Assembly (NCBI GenBank): GCA_900320245.1
Contig: ONRP01000004.1
Location: 51,444 to 115,443 of the forward strand
Direction: 5' to 3'
Source: an uncultured Prevotellaceae bacterium
Lineage (GTDB): Bacteria > Bacteroidota > Bacteroidia > Bacteroidales > Muribaculaceae
DNA length: 64,000 nucleotides
Positions 36,039 through 44,647 of the stretch are shown here, in pieces. The position numbers and the translations under genes are program-made. The notes below the pieces were generated by a model. It searched no databases and was not told the DNA's origin. It saw only the letters and a list, made by a program, of their open reading frames with translations. Within the stretch, counting starts at the first letter, position 1, and every line of letters begins with the position of its first letter.

Positions 36039-36069
36039 CAAATGTACTCCAAATGCCCAACTTCGACAA
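36039..36069 (-). promoter_or_regulatory. Promoter of PAS-LuxR gene
   Basis: Minus strand: TTG (36069-36067), 20 bp, TACATTTG (36046-36039). Confidence 0.75.
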
Positions 36070-36129
36070 ATGATGAAACTTAAAAAGCCTTATCTTTAAG
36101 AAGTAGTAACAAGCCACAAGGCAATTTAA

Positions 36130-36191
36130 CACCCTAAAGTGTGAAAATGCGATTTCTTCGCCCAGATACTGCAACCTTTCACCCTTTAGTG
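36130..36191 (+). promoter_or_regulatory. Paired CACCCTWWAGTG motifs upstream of receptor 1
   Basis: CACCCTAAAGTG (36130-36141) and CACCCTTTAGTG (36180-36191) lie exactly 50 bp apart, with the second about 27 bp before the -7 box. Spacing near a whole number of helical turns suggests a binding pair for an activator, possibly the divergent LuxR protein. Confidence 0.5.
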
Positions 36192-36217
36192 CGTATCTCT
36201 ATTGAGGTTTGTCTCGA

Positions 36218-36225
36218 TAATTTTG
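36218..36225 (+). promoter_or_regulatory. -7 box of receptor 1 gene
   Basis: TAATTTTG with no TTG at the usual -33 place, consistent with an activator-dependent promoter. Leader about 20 nt to the ATG at 36253. Confidence 0.55.
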
Positions 36226-36252
36226 CACTCGAACAACCAAAATAGAAACATT

Positions 36253-38565
36253 ATGATTGAAAGAACGATTATCATCATTGTAGAACTTATTGCGGCTTTG
36301 ACAGCTGTTGCGGGTACGGTTACAGGCCGCGTGCTGGATGAGAGCCAAATGCCCATGCCCTATGCCAATGTGATGCTGGTGAATCGGGCAGATTCGACCT
36401 TTGTACAAGGTACTACAACGGGTGAGGACGGCAGGTTTGCCTTTATGACAGATTGTAGTGACTGCCTGTTGAAAATAACAAGTGTGGGTTATGTGACCCG
36501 TTTCTTAGAGTCACCTGGAAACAGTATCGGCGATATTGTGATGCAGCCTAACGTCACTCTCCTGGGAGAGGTCGTCGTGCAAGGCCAACGTCCTACTCAC
36601 AAGTTGGGAAAGGAAGGATTGCTCACCAGCGTTGACGGCACTATCCTGAGCAGGCTGGGCACCGCCGAGGATGTGCTGCGCAACGTCCCGGGCGTGCAGA
36701 GCAAGGCCGATGGGTTGGAAGTTTTCGGCAAGGGCAAGCCGCTCATCTACATCAACAACCGCTTGATGCGCGACGCCAATGAACTCAACGAGCTGAAGTC
36801 TCAAGACATCATCAGCGTTGAGGTAATCACCAACCCAGGGGCAAAATATGACGCATCGGTGCAGAGCGTTATCCGCATCAAGACCCGTAAAGCGCAAGGT
36901 GAGGGTTGGGGAGGTCACCTACGCAGCAGTTTCTTTCAGGGTGATATGTCACGTACCTACAATGCTTTCTTATGGAACTACCGCCGCAACGGGTTTGACA
37001 TTTTCGGCACAGTGAGCGACTTTGAGAATGGCTGGTTGCAGAAATATCGCATTACCCAGGACGTCGCTGCCGACACCACATGGCATCAGGACAATCACGG
37101 TCACAGTCAGGGCAATTACAATATCTTGCGCTTAGTATTGGGAATGAATTACCAGTTCAATGACAAGCACTCGGTAGGCGTTCAATACAACAGCAACAAC
37201 CGTCTCAGGGATGTTGACAAAGGCTTTTTTGCTGCTGAAGTGACCGCCAACGGCAATTTCTACGACAGTCTGATGACCAATAGTAAGAATAAAACACGAC
37301 ACAATATGCCGCACTCGCTCAATCTCTATTATAATGGCGAGGCGGGCAAGACCAACATCGATTTCAATGCCGATTACTATTTTACCAAAAACTGCGAGAG
37401 TGAATGTAGCCTTGAGGAGAGCCAAGAGTGGGAAGACCGCACAGTAACCAGTGAGAATACAGTGAGAAATGAACTGTTTGCCGGCAAACTCGTGCTCTCA
37501 TGGCCATTATGGGGAGGTAACCTGTCGGTGGGCAGTGAGATTGACTACACCCATCGCAACGATGATTACCTCAACCCTGAACAGATTGTTCCATCAAGTT
37601 ACACCGAGGTCAAGGAGCACAACTACAGCGCCTTTATCGAGTACAGCCGATTAACACCCATTGGCCAGGTGAGTGGTGGATTGCGTGATGAATATGTTAC
37701 CACCGACTACTACAGTCAAGGCGTTCACATCGAGGAGCAAAGCCGCCATCAGAACCATTTATTCCCAAGCCTATCGTTATCAACTCAGGTGGGCTATGTC
37801 AATATGATGCTTGGCTATGCGATGAAGATTCGCCGTCCCACATATTTTGAACTCAGCAACAAGACCTATTATTCTAACCGCTTCACTTGGCAATCAGGCA
37901 ACCCGTTCCTGAAACCCACCATCATCAACAATCTATCATTTGATGCCACATGGAAATTTCTCTCTCTTAGCATGAGTTACTCCCACCTCAAGGATGTCGT
38001 TCTTCAGTTGGGTCGCCAGATAGAGGGGCACGAGGCCACAACGCTTATCATACAAGAGAATATCGACAATAAGGATGTGTTGAGCATCAGCCTAACCGCC
38101 GCGCCACACATTGGAATCTGGAGCCCACAACTAACGGTCGGTATGATGAAAGAGTGGATGGAGATTCCCATGCCTGATGGCTTTTATCGTCCGTCAAGGC
38201 CCATTTTCATGGCCCAATGGAACAACAACTTCAAATTTATGCCATCTTGCACGGGATCTCTCAATCTCGATTGGCAAGGTACGGGTGACAGCGAGAACAT
38301 TTGCAGCCGCAACCATCAACTTGACCTATACATCGGCCTGACCAAATCGTTCTTTAATGACCGACTGTCAGTTAAGGTTGCGGGGCATGACCTCTTCCAT
38401 CGCAATGGCCAGGACGTGCTGGTACACTTCGGTGAATTGACTCTATGGCAGCACCGCACCAACGAAACCCGCTATGCCGAAGTGACCGTGCGCTACCACT
38501 TCAATTGGACACGCAGCAAGTACAAGGGCACCGGAGCAGGGAATGACGAGAAAAACAGATTATGA
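36253..38565 (+). CDS. TonB-dependent-receptor-like outer-membrane beta-barrel protein (receptor 1)
   Basis: The ATG at 36253 places a signal peptide (IERTIIIIVELIAALTAVAG) right at the N-terminus; an upstream in-frame start at 36202 overlaps the promoter. 770 residues: carboxypeptidase-regulatory-like beta-sandwich (about 22-105; VTGRVLDESQMPMPYANVML, TTGEDGRFAF), plug-like domain (about 110-215; LSRLGTAEDVLRNVPGVQSK), then an OMP_b-brl_3-type barrel to the end (SKYKGTGAG near the C-terminus). No SusD partner is present, so it is not a SusCD pair. Probably an importer or receptor of unknown ligand. Paralogue of the gene at 40255. It shares a 4-bp overlap with the next ORF. Confidence 0.85.
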   Translation: MIERTIIIIVELIAALTAVAGTVTGRVLDESQMPMPYANVMLVNRADSTFVQGTTTGEDGRFAFMTDCSDCLLKITSVGYVTRFLESPGNSIGDIVMQPNVTLLGEVVVQGQRPTHKLGKEGLLTSVDGTILSRLGTAEDVLRNVPGVQSKADGLEVFGKGKPLIYINNRLMRDANELNELKSQDIISVEVITNPGAKYDASVQSVIRIKTRKAQGEGWGGHLRSSFFQGDMSRTYNAFLWNYRRNGFDIFGTVSDFENGWLQKYRITQDVAADTTWHQDNHGHSQGNYNILRLVLGMNYQFNDKHSVGVQYNSNNRLRDVDKGFFAAEVTANGNFYDSLMTNSKNKTRHNMPHSLNLYYNGEAGKTNIDFNADYYFTKNCESECSLEESQEWEDRTVTSENTVRNELFAGKLVLSWPLWGGNLSVGSEIDYTHRNDDYLNPEQIVPSSYTEVKEHNYSAFIEYSRLTPIGQVSGGLRDEYVTTDYYSQGVHIEEQSRHQNHLFPSLSLSTQVGYVNMMLGYAMKIRRPTYFELSNKTYYSNRFTWQSGNPFLKPTIINNLSFDATWKFLSLSMSYSHLKDVVLQLGRQIEGHEATTLIIQENIDNKDVLSISLTAAPHIGIWSPQLTVGMMKEWMEIPMPDGFYRPSRPIFMAQWNNNFKFMPSCTGSLNLDWQGTGDSENICSRNHQLDLYIGLTKSFFNDRLSVKVAGHDLFHRNGQDVLVHFGELTLWQHRTNETRYAEVTVRYHFNWTRSKYKGTGAGNDEKNRL

Positions 38566-38906
38566 AACAGGTGTTGAAATACGTCGATTTGCCGTGGGCC
38601 GTTGTGGGCGTGTGTGAGAGTGAATCATTCACCATCAATCAACTCGTCCACGACGATAGTGTAGAGCAAGCAGTAGAGCATTATGTTATCGGTTACATGG
38701 CTTTCTGGCAGATTGCCTTCATCGAGAAAGAGCGTTTAGTAACTTGCGATGACGATGCCCTGCGCCAGGCAGCCCGCCTCAAGATTGCCCGTTTCATCAA
38801 GAGGCACCCGCTTGTCCAGCGCCTGCCCCGCTTCTATCTCGTGCTACTCAACCAGCCCATCGCTCCGATGGATGCCGACGGCATGAGCCGAGTTTATCAA
38901 GTGTAG
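38562..38906 (+). CDS. Small uncharacterised protein coupled to receptor 1
   Basis: 114 residues. It starts inside the receptor stop (ATGA overlap), which implies translational coupling. No signal peptide or membrane helix. It contains LPWAVVGVCESESFTINQLV, DDSVEQAVEHYVIGYMAFWQ and RFYLVLLNQPIAPMDADGMS. I recognise no family. The second receptor (40255) has no such partner. Likely a real cytosolic gene given its position and normal codon use. Confidence 0.65.
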   Translation: MKQVLKYVDLPWAVVGVCESESFTINQLVHDDSVEQAVEHYVIGYMAFWQIAFIEKERLVTCDDDALRQAARLKIARFIKRHPLVQRLPRFYLVLLNQPIAPMDADGMSRVYQV

Positions 38907-38914
38907 CATGAAGC

Positions 38915-38938
38915 CGTGTCGCGGCTCTGCCGCGGCCT
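38915..38938. repeat. REP-like hairpin, copy 1 (left of RAYT gene)
   Basis: The 24-bp block contains CGCGGC-TCT-GCCGCG (38921-38935), a 6-bp stem with a 3-base loop. It matches the block at 40091-40114 in 23 of 24 positions. Confidence 0.75.
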
Positions 38939-38958
38939 TTTGCCTCTGTCGCGGCCCG

Positions 38959-39924
38959 TTACTGCTGCCGCGTGGTGCAGATGGTCCTCGCCATCTCGTT
39001 GAGGTCGAGGCACTGGCTGCGCTTGATCACTCGCTTGTCGTTGTGATGCTCCCATGGGGCCAGCAGGAGCAGCCGTCCCTCAGCGCAGGCGTTGAACCGG
39101 CGGCCGCCGGGCTTGGCAAGGGGCGCGAAACCGTTCTCTTGGAGCACGATGACGGGAAATCCATATTCAAATGCCGCCTTCATCACTGCCTTTTCGCCGG
39201 GGCTGATGCTTGGCGAAACGAGAACCGCCCCGTTTTGGGCATGTGTCAGGAACTGCTGTACGGTGTCGTGGATTTGCTGTGTCGTGAGTTTGCGGGTACA
39301 TTGCACCTGCATCAGGCACGGGGCATCCAACAAGAAGACATTCCCCAGCGCGGCAAAGGTGAAATCTCCCGCTTTGATGTTTCTCTGGACCCGGAACAAG
39401 TCGGGGTGTGTGCGCTTGATGGACAGGCGGCGCGGGTTGTCAAGGATGTACCGCTTCATGATCTGCAGTTGCCCTTCTTGATCTAGAATGATGTCGTTAT
39501 AGCCGTCCTCCCACAACCCAGCCAGGTCACCCTTGACAAGTTCTCGGTAAGCCCGATTACAACCCACCTTGAAGCCATTGATTACCTTGCCCAGATGCAC
39601 AGGAATCCGCTCCTTGACAAAGAAGATTGCATGCAGGTGGTCCGGCATCAACTGGAAGGTCCAAATCTCAATCTCGGGATAGAATGAGGGAATGTTGACA
39701 AGATTTTGAATCACGGCCCGCCCCAGCGGAGAGGGCTCCACGATGGCCGGTATCGCCTCCCCGTCGCCCGTGAGCGTGCCGAGCAGCGGCCTCCGCTCCT
39801 TGACGACCAGCGTGACCATGTAGATGCAACGGCTCTGGTAGTCATGCCCCACACGGCGCCGTTTCATCGACGGCTTCAAGTCACCGGCCCACTGCTTCTT
39901 GCTCTTGTACCTATCCCAATCCAT
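38959..39924 (-). CDS. REP-associated tyrosine transposase (RAYT, Y1_Tnp) with C-terminal extension
   Basis: 321 residues. Residues about 30-190 are the IS200-like Y1 transposase fold: IYMVTLVVKERRPLLG, the HUH-type metal motif in QLMPDHLHAIFFVKERI, and the helix DIILDQEGQLQIMKRYILDNPRR with the candidate catalytic Tyr in RYILDNP. From about 195 on there is an extra domain (GAVLVSPSISPGEKAVMKAA, then FGFPVIVLQENG-like segment, LAKPGGRRFNACAEGRLLLLAPWEHHND). Its alternating strand/helix pattern recalls Rossmann-like SLOG/DprA domains. The gene is flanked by two near-identical REP-like hairpins, the usual RAYT arrangement. RAYTs cleave and move REP sequences. Confidence 0.82.
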   Translation of the reverse strand: MDWDRYKSKKQWAGDLKPSMKRRRVGHDYQSRCIYMVTLVVKERRPLLGTLTGDGEAIPAIVEPSPLGRAVIQNLVNIPSFYPEIEIWTFQLMPDHLHAIFFVKERIPVHLGKVINGFKVGCNRAYRELVKGDLAGLWEDGYNDIILDQEGQLQIMKRYILDNPRRLSIKRTHPDLFRVQRNIKAGDFTFAALGNVFLLDAPCLMQVQCTRKLTTQQIHDTVQQFLTHAQNGAVLVSPSISPGEKAVMKAAFEYGFPVIVLQENGFAPLAKPGGRRFNACAEGRLLLLAPWEHHNDKRVIKRSQCLDLNEMARTICTTRQQ

Positions 39925-39985
39925 TACGCAAATTTACCCTAATTGCTCCACCCTGGCAAGCAATCGAGCAGGTTTTTTCACTCAA

Positions 39986-40004
39986 GCCGGGGCGCAGCCC
40001 CGGC
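39986..40004. repeat. Perfect GC-rich palindromic hairpin
   Basis: GCCGGGGC-GCA-GCCCCGGC, an 8-bp stem with a 3-base loop. The shorter core GGGGCGCAGCCC recurs at 25088-25099. Confidence 0.75.
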
Positions 40005-40090
40005 ACGGGGAACCAGCGCCCCTGTTGCCACCTGCCTGCCCCCCTTGCTGCCACCAGCCCGCCCCCCTCGGTTGCTGCCTGCTCGGTTCT

Positions 40091-40114
40091 CCGTGTCGCG
40101 GCTCTGCTGCGGCC
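40091..40114. repeat. REP-like hairpin, copy 2 (right of RAYT gene)
   Basis: A direct-orientation match to copy 1 at 38915-38938, with one C-to-T difference in the stem (CGCGGC-TCT-GCTGCG). Confidence 0.75.
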
Positions 40115-40161
40115 ATTTCAGCCCTTTTGTGGCAAGAAAATGCAGTTTTTCTCTTGGATCT

Positions 40162-40215
40162 TGCAACTTTTTACCATCTGGGGGCGTCTATAGGGTGAAT
40201 GGCGGGACGATTTTG
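40162..40215 (+). promoter_or_regulatory. Control region of receptor 2, shared with receptor 1
   Basis: TGCAACTTTTTACCATCTGG aligns with TGCAACCTTTCACCCTTTAG upstream of receptor 1 (36170). In both cases the block starts 53-55 bp before the end of a TTTTG -7-like element (40211-40215 here). TAGGGTG at 40190-40196 is an inverted CACCCTA. The -7 box lacks the TA. Confidence 0.5.
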
Positions 40216-40254
40216 CTGCCGATAAGATGATAACTCGATTAAAACCTATAGACA

Positions 40255-42564
40255 ATGAAACGGAACTTTTTAACGATGATGATGGCGCTGCTGGCCGTGC
40301 TGGCCGCTACCGCCGACACGTTTACGGGCTGCGTGGTCGACGAGACACAGGCGCCTGCCCCCTTTGCTAATGTGGTGCTGTTAAGCGCCAACGACAGCGC
40401 CTTTGTCGCCGGAACGACGACTGGTGCCGATGGCCGGTTCACCCTCACAGGCCATGCCGCAAGGCCTATCATCAAAATTACCTATCTGGGCTACAAAACG
40501 CAGGTGCTGGAAGCAGCAGGCTGCGACTTGGGCACAATCGCTCTGGAACCCGATGCCACCATGCTGGGCGAGGTCGTCGTCAAGGGCCAGCGCCCCGCTT
40601 TCAAACTGACCACCGAGGGCCTGAAGACCGAGGTGGAAAACACCCTGCTCAGCAAGGTGGGCACCGCCAAGGCCGTGCTTGAGAATCTCCCGGGCGTGCA
40701 GCGCAAGAAGGACGGTCTGGAGGTCTTCGGCAAGGGCACGCCACTCATCTACATCAACGGCCGCAAACTCCAAAGCCAGACCGAACTGGACCAGATCAGC
40801 AGCGAGGACATCCAGAGTGTGGAACTGATTACCAGTCCCGGTGCGAAATATGACGCCACGGTCGGGTCGGTCATCCTCATCAAGACCAAGCGGCCGCAAG
40901 GCGAGGGCTTCAGTTTCAACACCCAGGCCAGTTACTACCTGGGTGAGGGTCCCGACTTGGCGCTTGGCCTGAACTGGAACTACCGCCATCGGGGGCTGGA
41001 CGTGTTCGGAAGCGTGTGGTATAACGATGACAGGTACCTGGAGAATGATGACTTTGTCTTTGACGTGCAGGCTGACACCACATGGCGCATGAATGAGCAT
41101 TCCGACATTAAGACCCACAGCAACTCGATTTACTCCTCGGCGGGTGTGAACTATATCTTCAATGATAACCACTCGATGGGTTTCCGCTATGACACCAAGG
41201 CCTTTTTTCTGGACCGCACCCGGGGCACCTTCACCGCCGACGTGATGGCCAACGGCGAGTTTTATGACCACCTGGAAAATGGTGTGCACATGTCCAGCAA
41301 GTTCAACATGCCCCACACCCTCAACGCCTACTACAACGGCAAGGTGGGCAAGACTTCGATTGACTTCAACACCGACTACGTCTTCCACAAGGAACGCGAG
41401 AGCCAGTTCAACGACGAGGTGAGTCAGGAGTGGGAGAGCCGCACGGTGACCAGTACCAGCGTGATCCGCAACCAACTGTGTGCGGCCAAACTCGTCCTGT
41501 CATGGCCGCTGTGGGGCGGCAACCTGCAAGTGGGCAGCGAGTATGACCACACACACCGCAACGACGACTACATCAACCCCGAGCAGGTCGTCCCCACGTC
41601 CTTTACCGAGCAGAAGGAGCACAACTACATCTTCTTTGCCGAGTACGGCCATCCGCTGCCTTTCGGCCAGTTAAAGGTCGGTCTGCGCAACGAGAACGTC
41701 AACACCGACTATTACAGCCAAGGCATGCGCATGGCCGAGCAGAGCCGTAACTATCACCACTTCTTCCCCAGCGTGGGCCTGGTGGCACGGGCGGGCAATG
41801 TGCAACTGATGCTGAACTATGCGATGAAGATTAAACGTCCCGGCTATTGGCAACTGCGAAACAGCGTCACCTATGCCAACCGTTTCACATGGGACAGCGG
41901 CAACCCCCTACTCAAGCCCACCATCAACAACGAGGTGTCGCTCATGGCGATGTACAAGTGGGTCAATCTGATGCTTGCCTACAAGCACGACCGTGACGTG
42001 ATCGTCAATGTGGCTCACGAGATACCCGGCAGCGAGGCCACCACACTGATGAGTAACGAGAATGTGGACCACAAGGATGCCATGCGCGTGATGCTCACCT
42101 TCTCGCCCCGCTTCGATTTCTATCAACCATCTCTCACTTTGGGTGTCATCAAGGAGTGGATCAAGATACCGTCGCCTATCGGCTTCATCTCCCCCAAGAA
42201 CCCCGCCTATATCGTGCAGTTCAACAACAATTTCCAGATTCTGCCCACGCTGACGGCCAACGTCAACTTCAATTTCACCAGCCGTGGCGATATGGAAAAC
42301 GTCACCATCTCCCAGCCACTCTATCTGCTCGACATCGGCGCCACCAAGACCTTCCTGAACGACCGCCTGTCCATCCAGGTGACCGGCCACAACCTGCTTG
42401 ACTCACAAGAGCACTATAAACTGCGTTACGGGCTGCGCACGATGTGCCAGACCCAGCGCCGCGATGCCCGTGAGGTGGAATTCACCGTGCGTTATAAGTT
42501 CAATGCCACGCAGAGCAAGTACAAAGGCACCGGTGCCGGCGCCAGCGAGAAGGAAAGGCTATAA
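40255..42564 (+). CDS. TonB-dependent-receptor-like outer-membrane beta-barrel protein (receptor 2)
   Basis: 769 residues. Signal peptide MKRNFLTMMMALLAVLAATA; carboxypeptidase-regulatory-like domain (about 22-105; FTGCVVDETQAPAPFANVVL, GADGRFTLTG); plug-like domain (GTAKAVLENLPGVQRKKDGL, VFGKGTPLIYINGRK); OMP_b-brl_3 barrel to the C-terminus, ending with the same SKYKGTGAG pattern as receptor 1. The two proteins align along their whole length. No SusD-like gene adjoins. It likely binds or imports an unidentified substrate at the outer membrane. A terminator follows. Confidence 0.87.
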   Translation: MKRNFLTMMMALLAVLAATADTFTGCVVDETQAPAPFANVVLLSANDSAFVAGTTTGADGRFTLTGHAARPIIKITYLGYKTQVLEAAGCDLGTIALEPDATMLGEVVVKGQRPAFKLTTEGLKTEVENTLLSKVGTAKAVLENLPGVQRKKDGLEVFGKGTPLIYINGRKLQSQTELDQISSEDIQSVELITSPGAKYDATVGSVILIKTKRPQGEGFSFNTQASYYLGEGPDLALGLNWNYRHRGLDVFGSVWYNDDRYLENDDFVFDVQADTTWRMNEHSDIKTHSNSIYSSAGVNYIFNDNHSMGFRYDTKAFFLDRTRGTFTADVMANGEFYDHLENGVHMSSKFNMPHTLNAYYNGKVGKTSIDFNTDYVFHKERESQFNDEVSQEWESRTVTSTSVIRNQLCAAKLVLSWPLWGGNLQVGSEYDHTHRNDDYINPEQVVPTSFTEQKEHNYIFFAEYGHPLPFGQLKVGLRNENVNTDYYSQGMRMAEQSRNYHHFFPSVGLVARAGNVQLMLNYAMKIKRPGYWQLRNSVTYANRFTWDSGNPLLKPTINNEVSLMAMYKWVNLMLAYKHDRDVIVNVAHEIPGSEATTLMSNENVDHKDAMRVMLTFSPRFDFYQPSLTLGVIKEWIKIPSPIGFISPKNPAYIVQFNNNFQILPTLTANVNFNFTSRGDMENVTISQPLYLLDIGATKTFLNDRLSIQVTGHNLLDSQEHYKLRYGLRTMCQTQRRDAREVEFTVRYKFNATQSKYKGTGAGASEKERL

Positions 42565-42584
42565 ATATTGCTTCATTTTTCAAT

Positions 42585-42630
42585 GACTCACGCCATGCCG
42601 GGATTCCCGTCCCCGTGGCGTGGGTCTTTT
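42585..42630 (+). terminator. Terminator after receptor 2
   Basis: GACTCACGCCA pairs with TGGCGTGGGTC (G-U pair), with an internal CCGGGA/TCCCG region, followed by TTTTT. Confidence 0.8.
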
Positions 42631-44630
42631 TAGTTCACGAAGTTGACCGAGACGCCGACCTGCAGGCGGGCGGGATTCAACGGGTAGTGCGGCATGGCGA
42701 AATAGGCGTCACCGCTGTGGATTTTCTGGTTGAAGTGGGTCCAGGCGACAAAGAAGCGCGCCTGTTTCATCTTGAAGTTGGCATACAGATTCATGATGGC
42801 GAAGTTGCCGCATTCCATCTCATGTTGGCTATGGAACGTCATCGTTGCGGGGTTATAGACGGGCGCATAGTACTTGGTGTAGTAGTTGCCGTCAACGCCC
42901 ATCTGCACGTGCAGCACGTGCGCGATGGTGAACGTGGCGTACAGGTTGCTGTAGATGGCGAACTTGGGCAAAGGCAGCACCTGCTCGTTGCTGCTCGTCT
43001 GCAGCGTCACGCTGTTCTCCCAGTTGAATGCCTTGAAGTGCAGGCCCTGATGCCAGCGGGCGCTCAGCACGTGGATGGCGCCGCCATGCTGGGCGGGCAA
43101 GCCGTCGGCATTCCAGTAGATGTAGTCACTCAGGGTCTCATAGCCCACGTTGACGTTGGTCCATGAGAAGGGGATGTCCAGTTCGCCGCCCACGCGCACA
43201 CGTTTGGTCTTGGAGAAGTTGTTCTCCCACGCATAGTGGTTGGAAACGAAGTGCTGGAGCAGATAAGGCACTGCCAGGTTCTTGAAGTAGCCGTAGCCCT
43301 TGATGCTCACCGAGTCGCCCAGCATCTTGAAGCGCGTGGTCACGTCGCCGGTCAGGTCAATCTCGCCGGCTGCATCGCCCAGCACGCCGAACTGTGCCGT
43401 GGCATTGTAGCGCAGCAGCGAGCCGCGCTGCTTGGTCAACTGGCCGCCTATCCATAACAGGTTCTGCGTTTTGCGGTGGGGAACGTTGACAGGCAGCACG
43501 TCCATGCCTTCAGCCCATTGGACGCTGTCGGTGTTCACCTGGGTGTAGCGTCTCACCTCGTGGGTGCCGTAGACGGCAAAGCCGAATTTGGCATACTTGT
43601 TGAAGCCCTCGAGCAGCGACACGCCCACGGTGTTGCGCAGCCGCCAGTAGCGTGTTGACTCGTCAGTGCCGCCCAGAGCCAGATAGGTGTTGTCAAAGAA
43701 GGTGGTGTCCTCGCGGCCCGACTTGTTCAGGAACTGGTGCTTGCTGCTCCTGAAGTCGAGTGTCCAGATGAAACTCGTCACGGGCACATAGGTGCGGTCG
43801 ATGATGGTGTCGGTCACGCTGTCGCGGCGATAGCGGTAGTAGCCCACCTTGTAGCGCTGGTTCAGGTAGAACTGGCTACCCTCCAGGTGGCTGTGGCTGT
43901 TGGTCAGCAGGGTGGGGATGCTCTTGTTGTCCACGCGGGTCTCACCGCCCTGCACCTCGGACGGGTCGGTGATATAGCGGTCGTCGTTGATGCCGCCGCT
44001 CTCCTTGGTGGTGTAGTTGTAGTGGTTGAAGAAGGTCTGCAGTTCGTAGCGGTCGCCCATGTGGGAGCCGAACAGGCGCCACGTGAAATCCTTGTCGGCC
44101 TGTTGGTCATAGGAACCCTTACTGTAGATGTAGTCGATGCCGCCACCCACCTGGGTCTTGCGGTCCACGTTGCCCGAGAACTCCAGTTGCGTACGGTCCA
44201 GGTTGCTGTACTTGTCGCCGCCGGTGGAGTGGCTCAGCAGGGTCATGGGAATGCGCGTGTTGTAGTAGCGCATCGTCCCGGTGTCATGCAGCCAGGCATC
44301 GATGGCGTCTTCAAAGAAGAACTCTCCGGCCAAGGGACGTTCAAAGAAAATCTGGTTCTGCCCCGGTGCTCCGTAGTTGCCCGTGGTCAACCAGGCATCG
44401 CTCACCATCGACGGCACCATCGTGCGGTGGTAGTCCAGATGGATGGTGTCGAGGGTCGAGGGATAGTGAAGGCCCAGCGGCTCGCTCACGCGCCATGCGT
44501 ACGAGGGTTCCACGCGCTGCTTCTTGGTCTTGGTGGACTTGGGTTTTTCAGTCGTGAACTCCTGAGCCACAGCGATGTTCATCACTGCGGCAACCATCAC
44601 CATCAACAATATGACCAGTCTTTTTCTCAT
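42630..44630 (-). CDS. Putative porin (Bacteroidetes 'putative porin' family)
   Basis: The ATG at 44630 is preferred, as the ORF's further 5' part (Arg/Ser-rich) precedes the signal peptide RKRLVILLMVMVAAVMNIAV. 666 residues. After a short basic linker (KPKSTKTKKQR) nearly all of the sequence shows alternating aromatic/hydrophobic beta strands typical of an outer-membrane barrel (YELQTFFNHYNYTTKESGGI, AKFGFAVYGTHEVRRYTQVN), ending in VGVSVNFVN with aromatic terminal strand. It probably forms a diffusion channel; the substrate is unknown. A TATCTTTG box lies 10 bp upstream of the start. Confidence 0.8.
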   Translation of the reverse strand: MRKRLVILLMVMVAAVMNIAVAQEFTTEKPKSTKTKKQRVEPSYAWRVSEPLGLHYPSTLDTIHLDYHRTMVPSMVSDAWLTTGNYGAPGQNQIFFERPLAGEFFFEDAIDAWLHDTGTMRYYNTRIPMTLLSHSTGGDKYSNLDRTQLEFSGNVDRKTQVGGGIDYIYSKGSYDQQADKDFTWRLFGSHMGDRYELQTFFNHYNYTTKESGGINDDRYITDPSEVQGGETRVDNKSIPTLLTNSHSHLEGSQFYLNQRYKVGYYRYRRDSVTDTIIDRTYVPVTSFIWTLDFRSSKHQFLNKSGREDTTFFDNTYLALGGTDESTRYWRLRNTVGVSLLEGFNKYAKFGFAVYGTHEVRRYTQVNTDSVQWAEGMDVLPVNVPHRKTQNLLWIGGQLTKQRGSLLRYNATAQFGVLGDAAGEIDLTGDVTTRFKMLGDSVSIKGYGYFKNLAVPYLLQHFVSNHYAWENNFSKTKRVRVGGELDIPFSWTNVNVGYETLSDYIYWNADGLPAQHGGAIHVLSARWHQGLHFKAFNWENSVTLQTSSNEQVLPLPKFAIYSNLYATFTIAHVLHVQMGVDGNYYTKYYAPVYNPATMTFHSQHEMECGNFAIMNLYANFKMKQARFFVAWTHFNQKIHSGDAYFAMPHYPLNPARLQVGVSVNFVN

Positions 44631-44639
44631 TACTGCCGA

Positions 44640-44647
44640 CAAAGATA
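44640..44647 (-). promoter_or_regulatory. -7 box of putative porin gene
   Basis: TATCTTTG on the minus strand, close to the ATG at 44630, giving a very short leader. No clear TTG at -33. Confidence 0.55.

Larger units (their letters stand above)
39925..40254 (+). other. C-rich intergenic region with hairpins and receptor 2 control region
   Basis: No gene seen. It holds a perfect hairpin (39986-40004), a C-rich tract with repeated CTGCC/TTGCTGCC (40020-40080), REP copy 2 (40091-40114) and the shared TGCAAC element and likely promoter of receptor 2 (40162-40215). Confidence 0.6.

Noticed and set aside
38959-39924. Full IS200/IS605 insertion sequence
   Set aside because: No TnpB/IscB partner and no typical left and right end structures; the flanking hairpins fit the RAYT/REP type better.
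36253-42564. SusC/SusD polysaccharide utilisation locus
   Set aside because: The receptors are OMP_b-brl_3 type of about 770 residues; there is no SusD gene and no glycoside hydrolase nearby.
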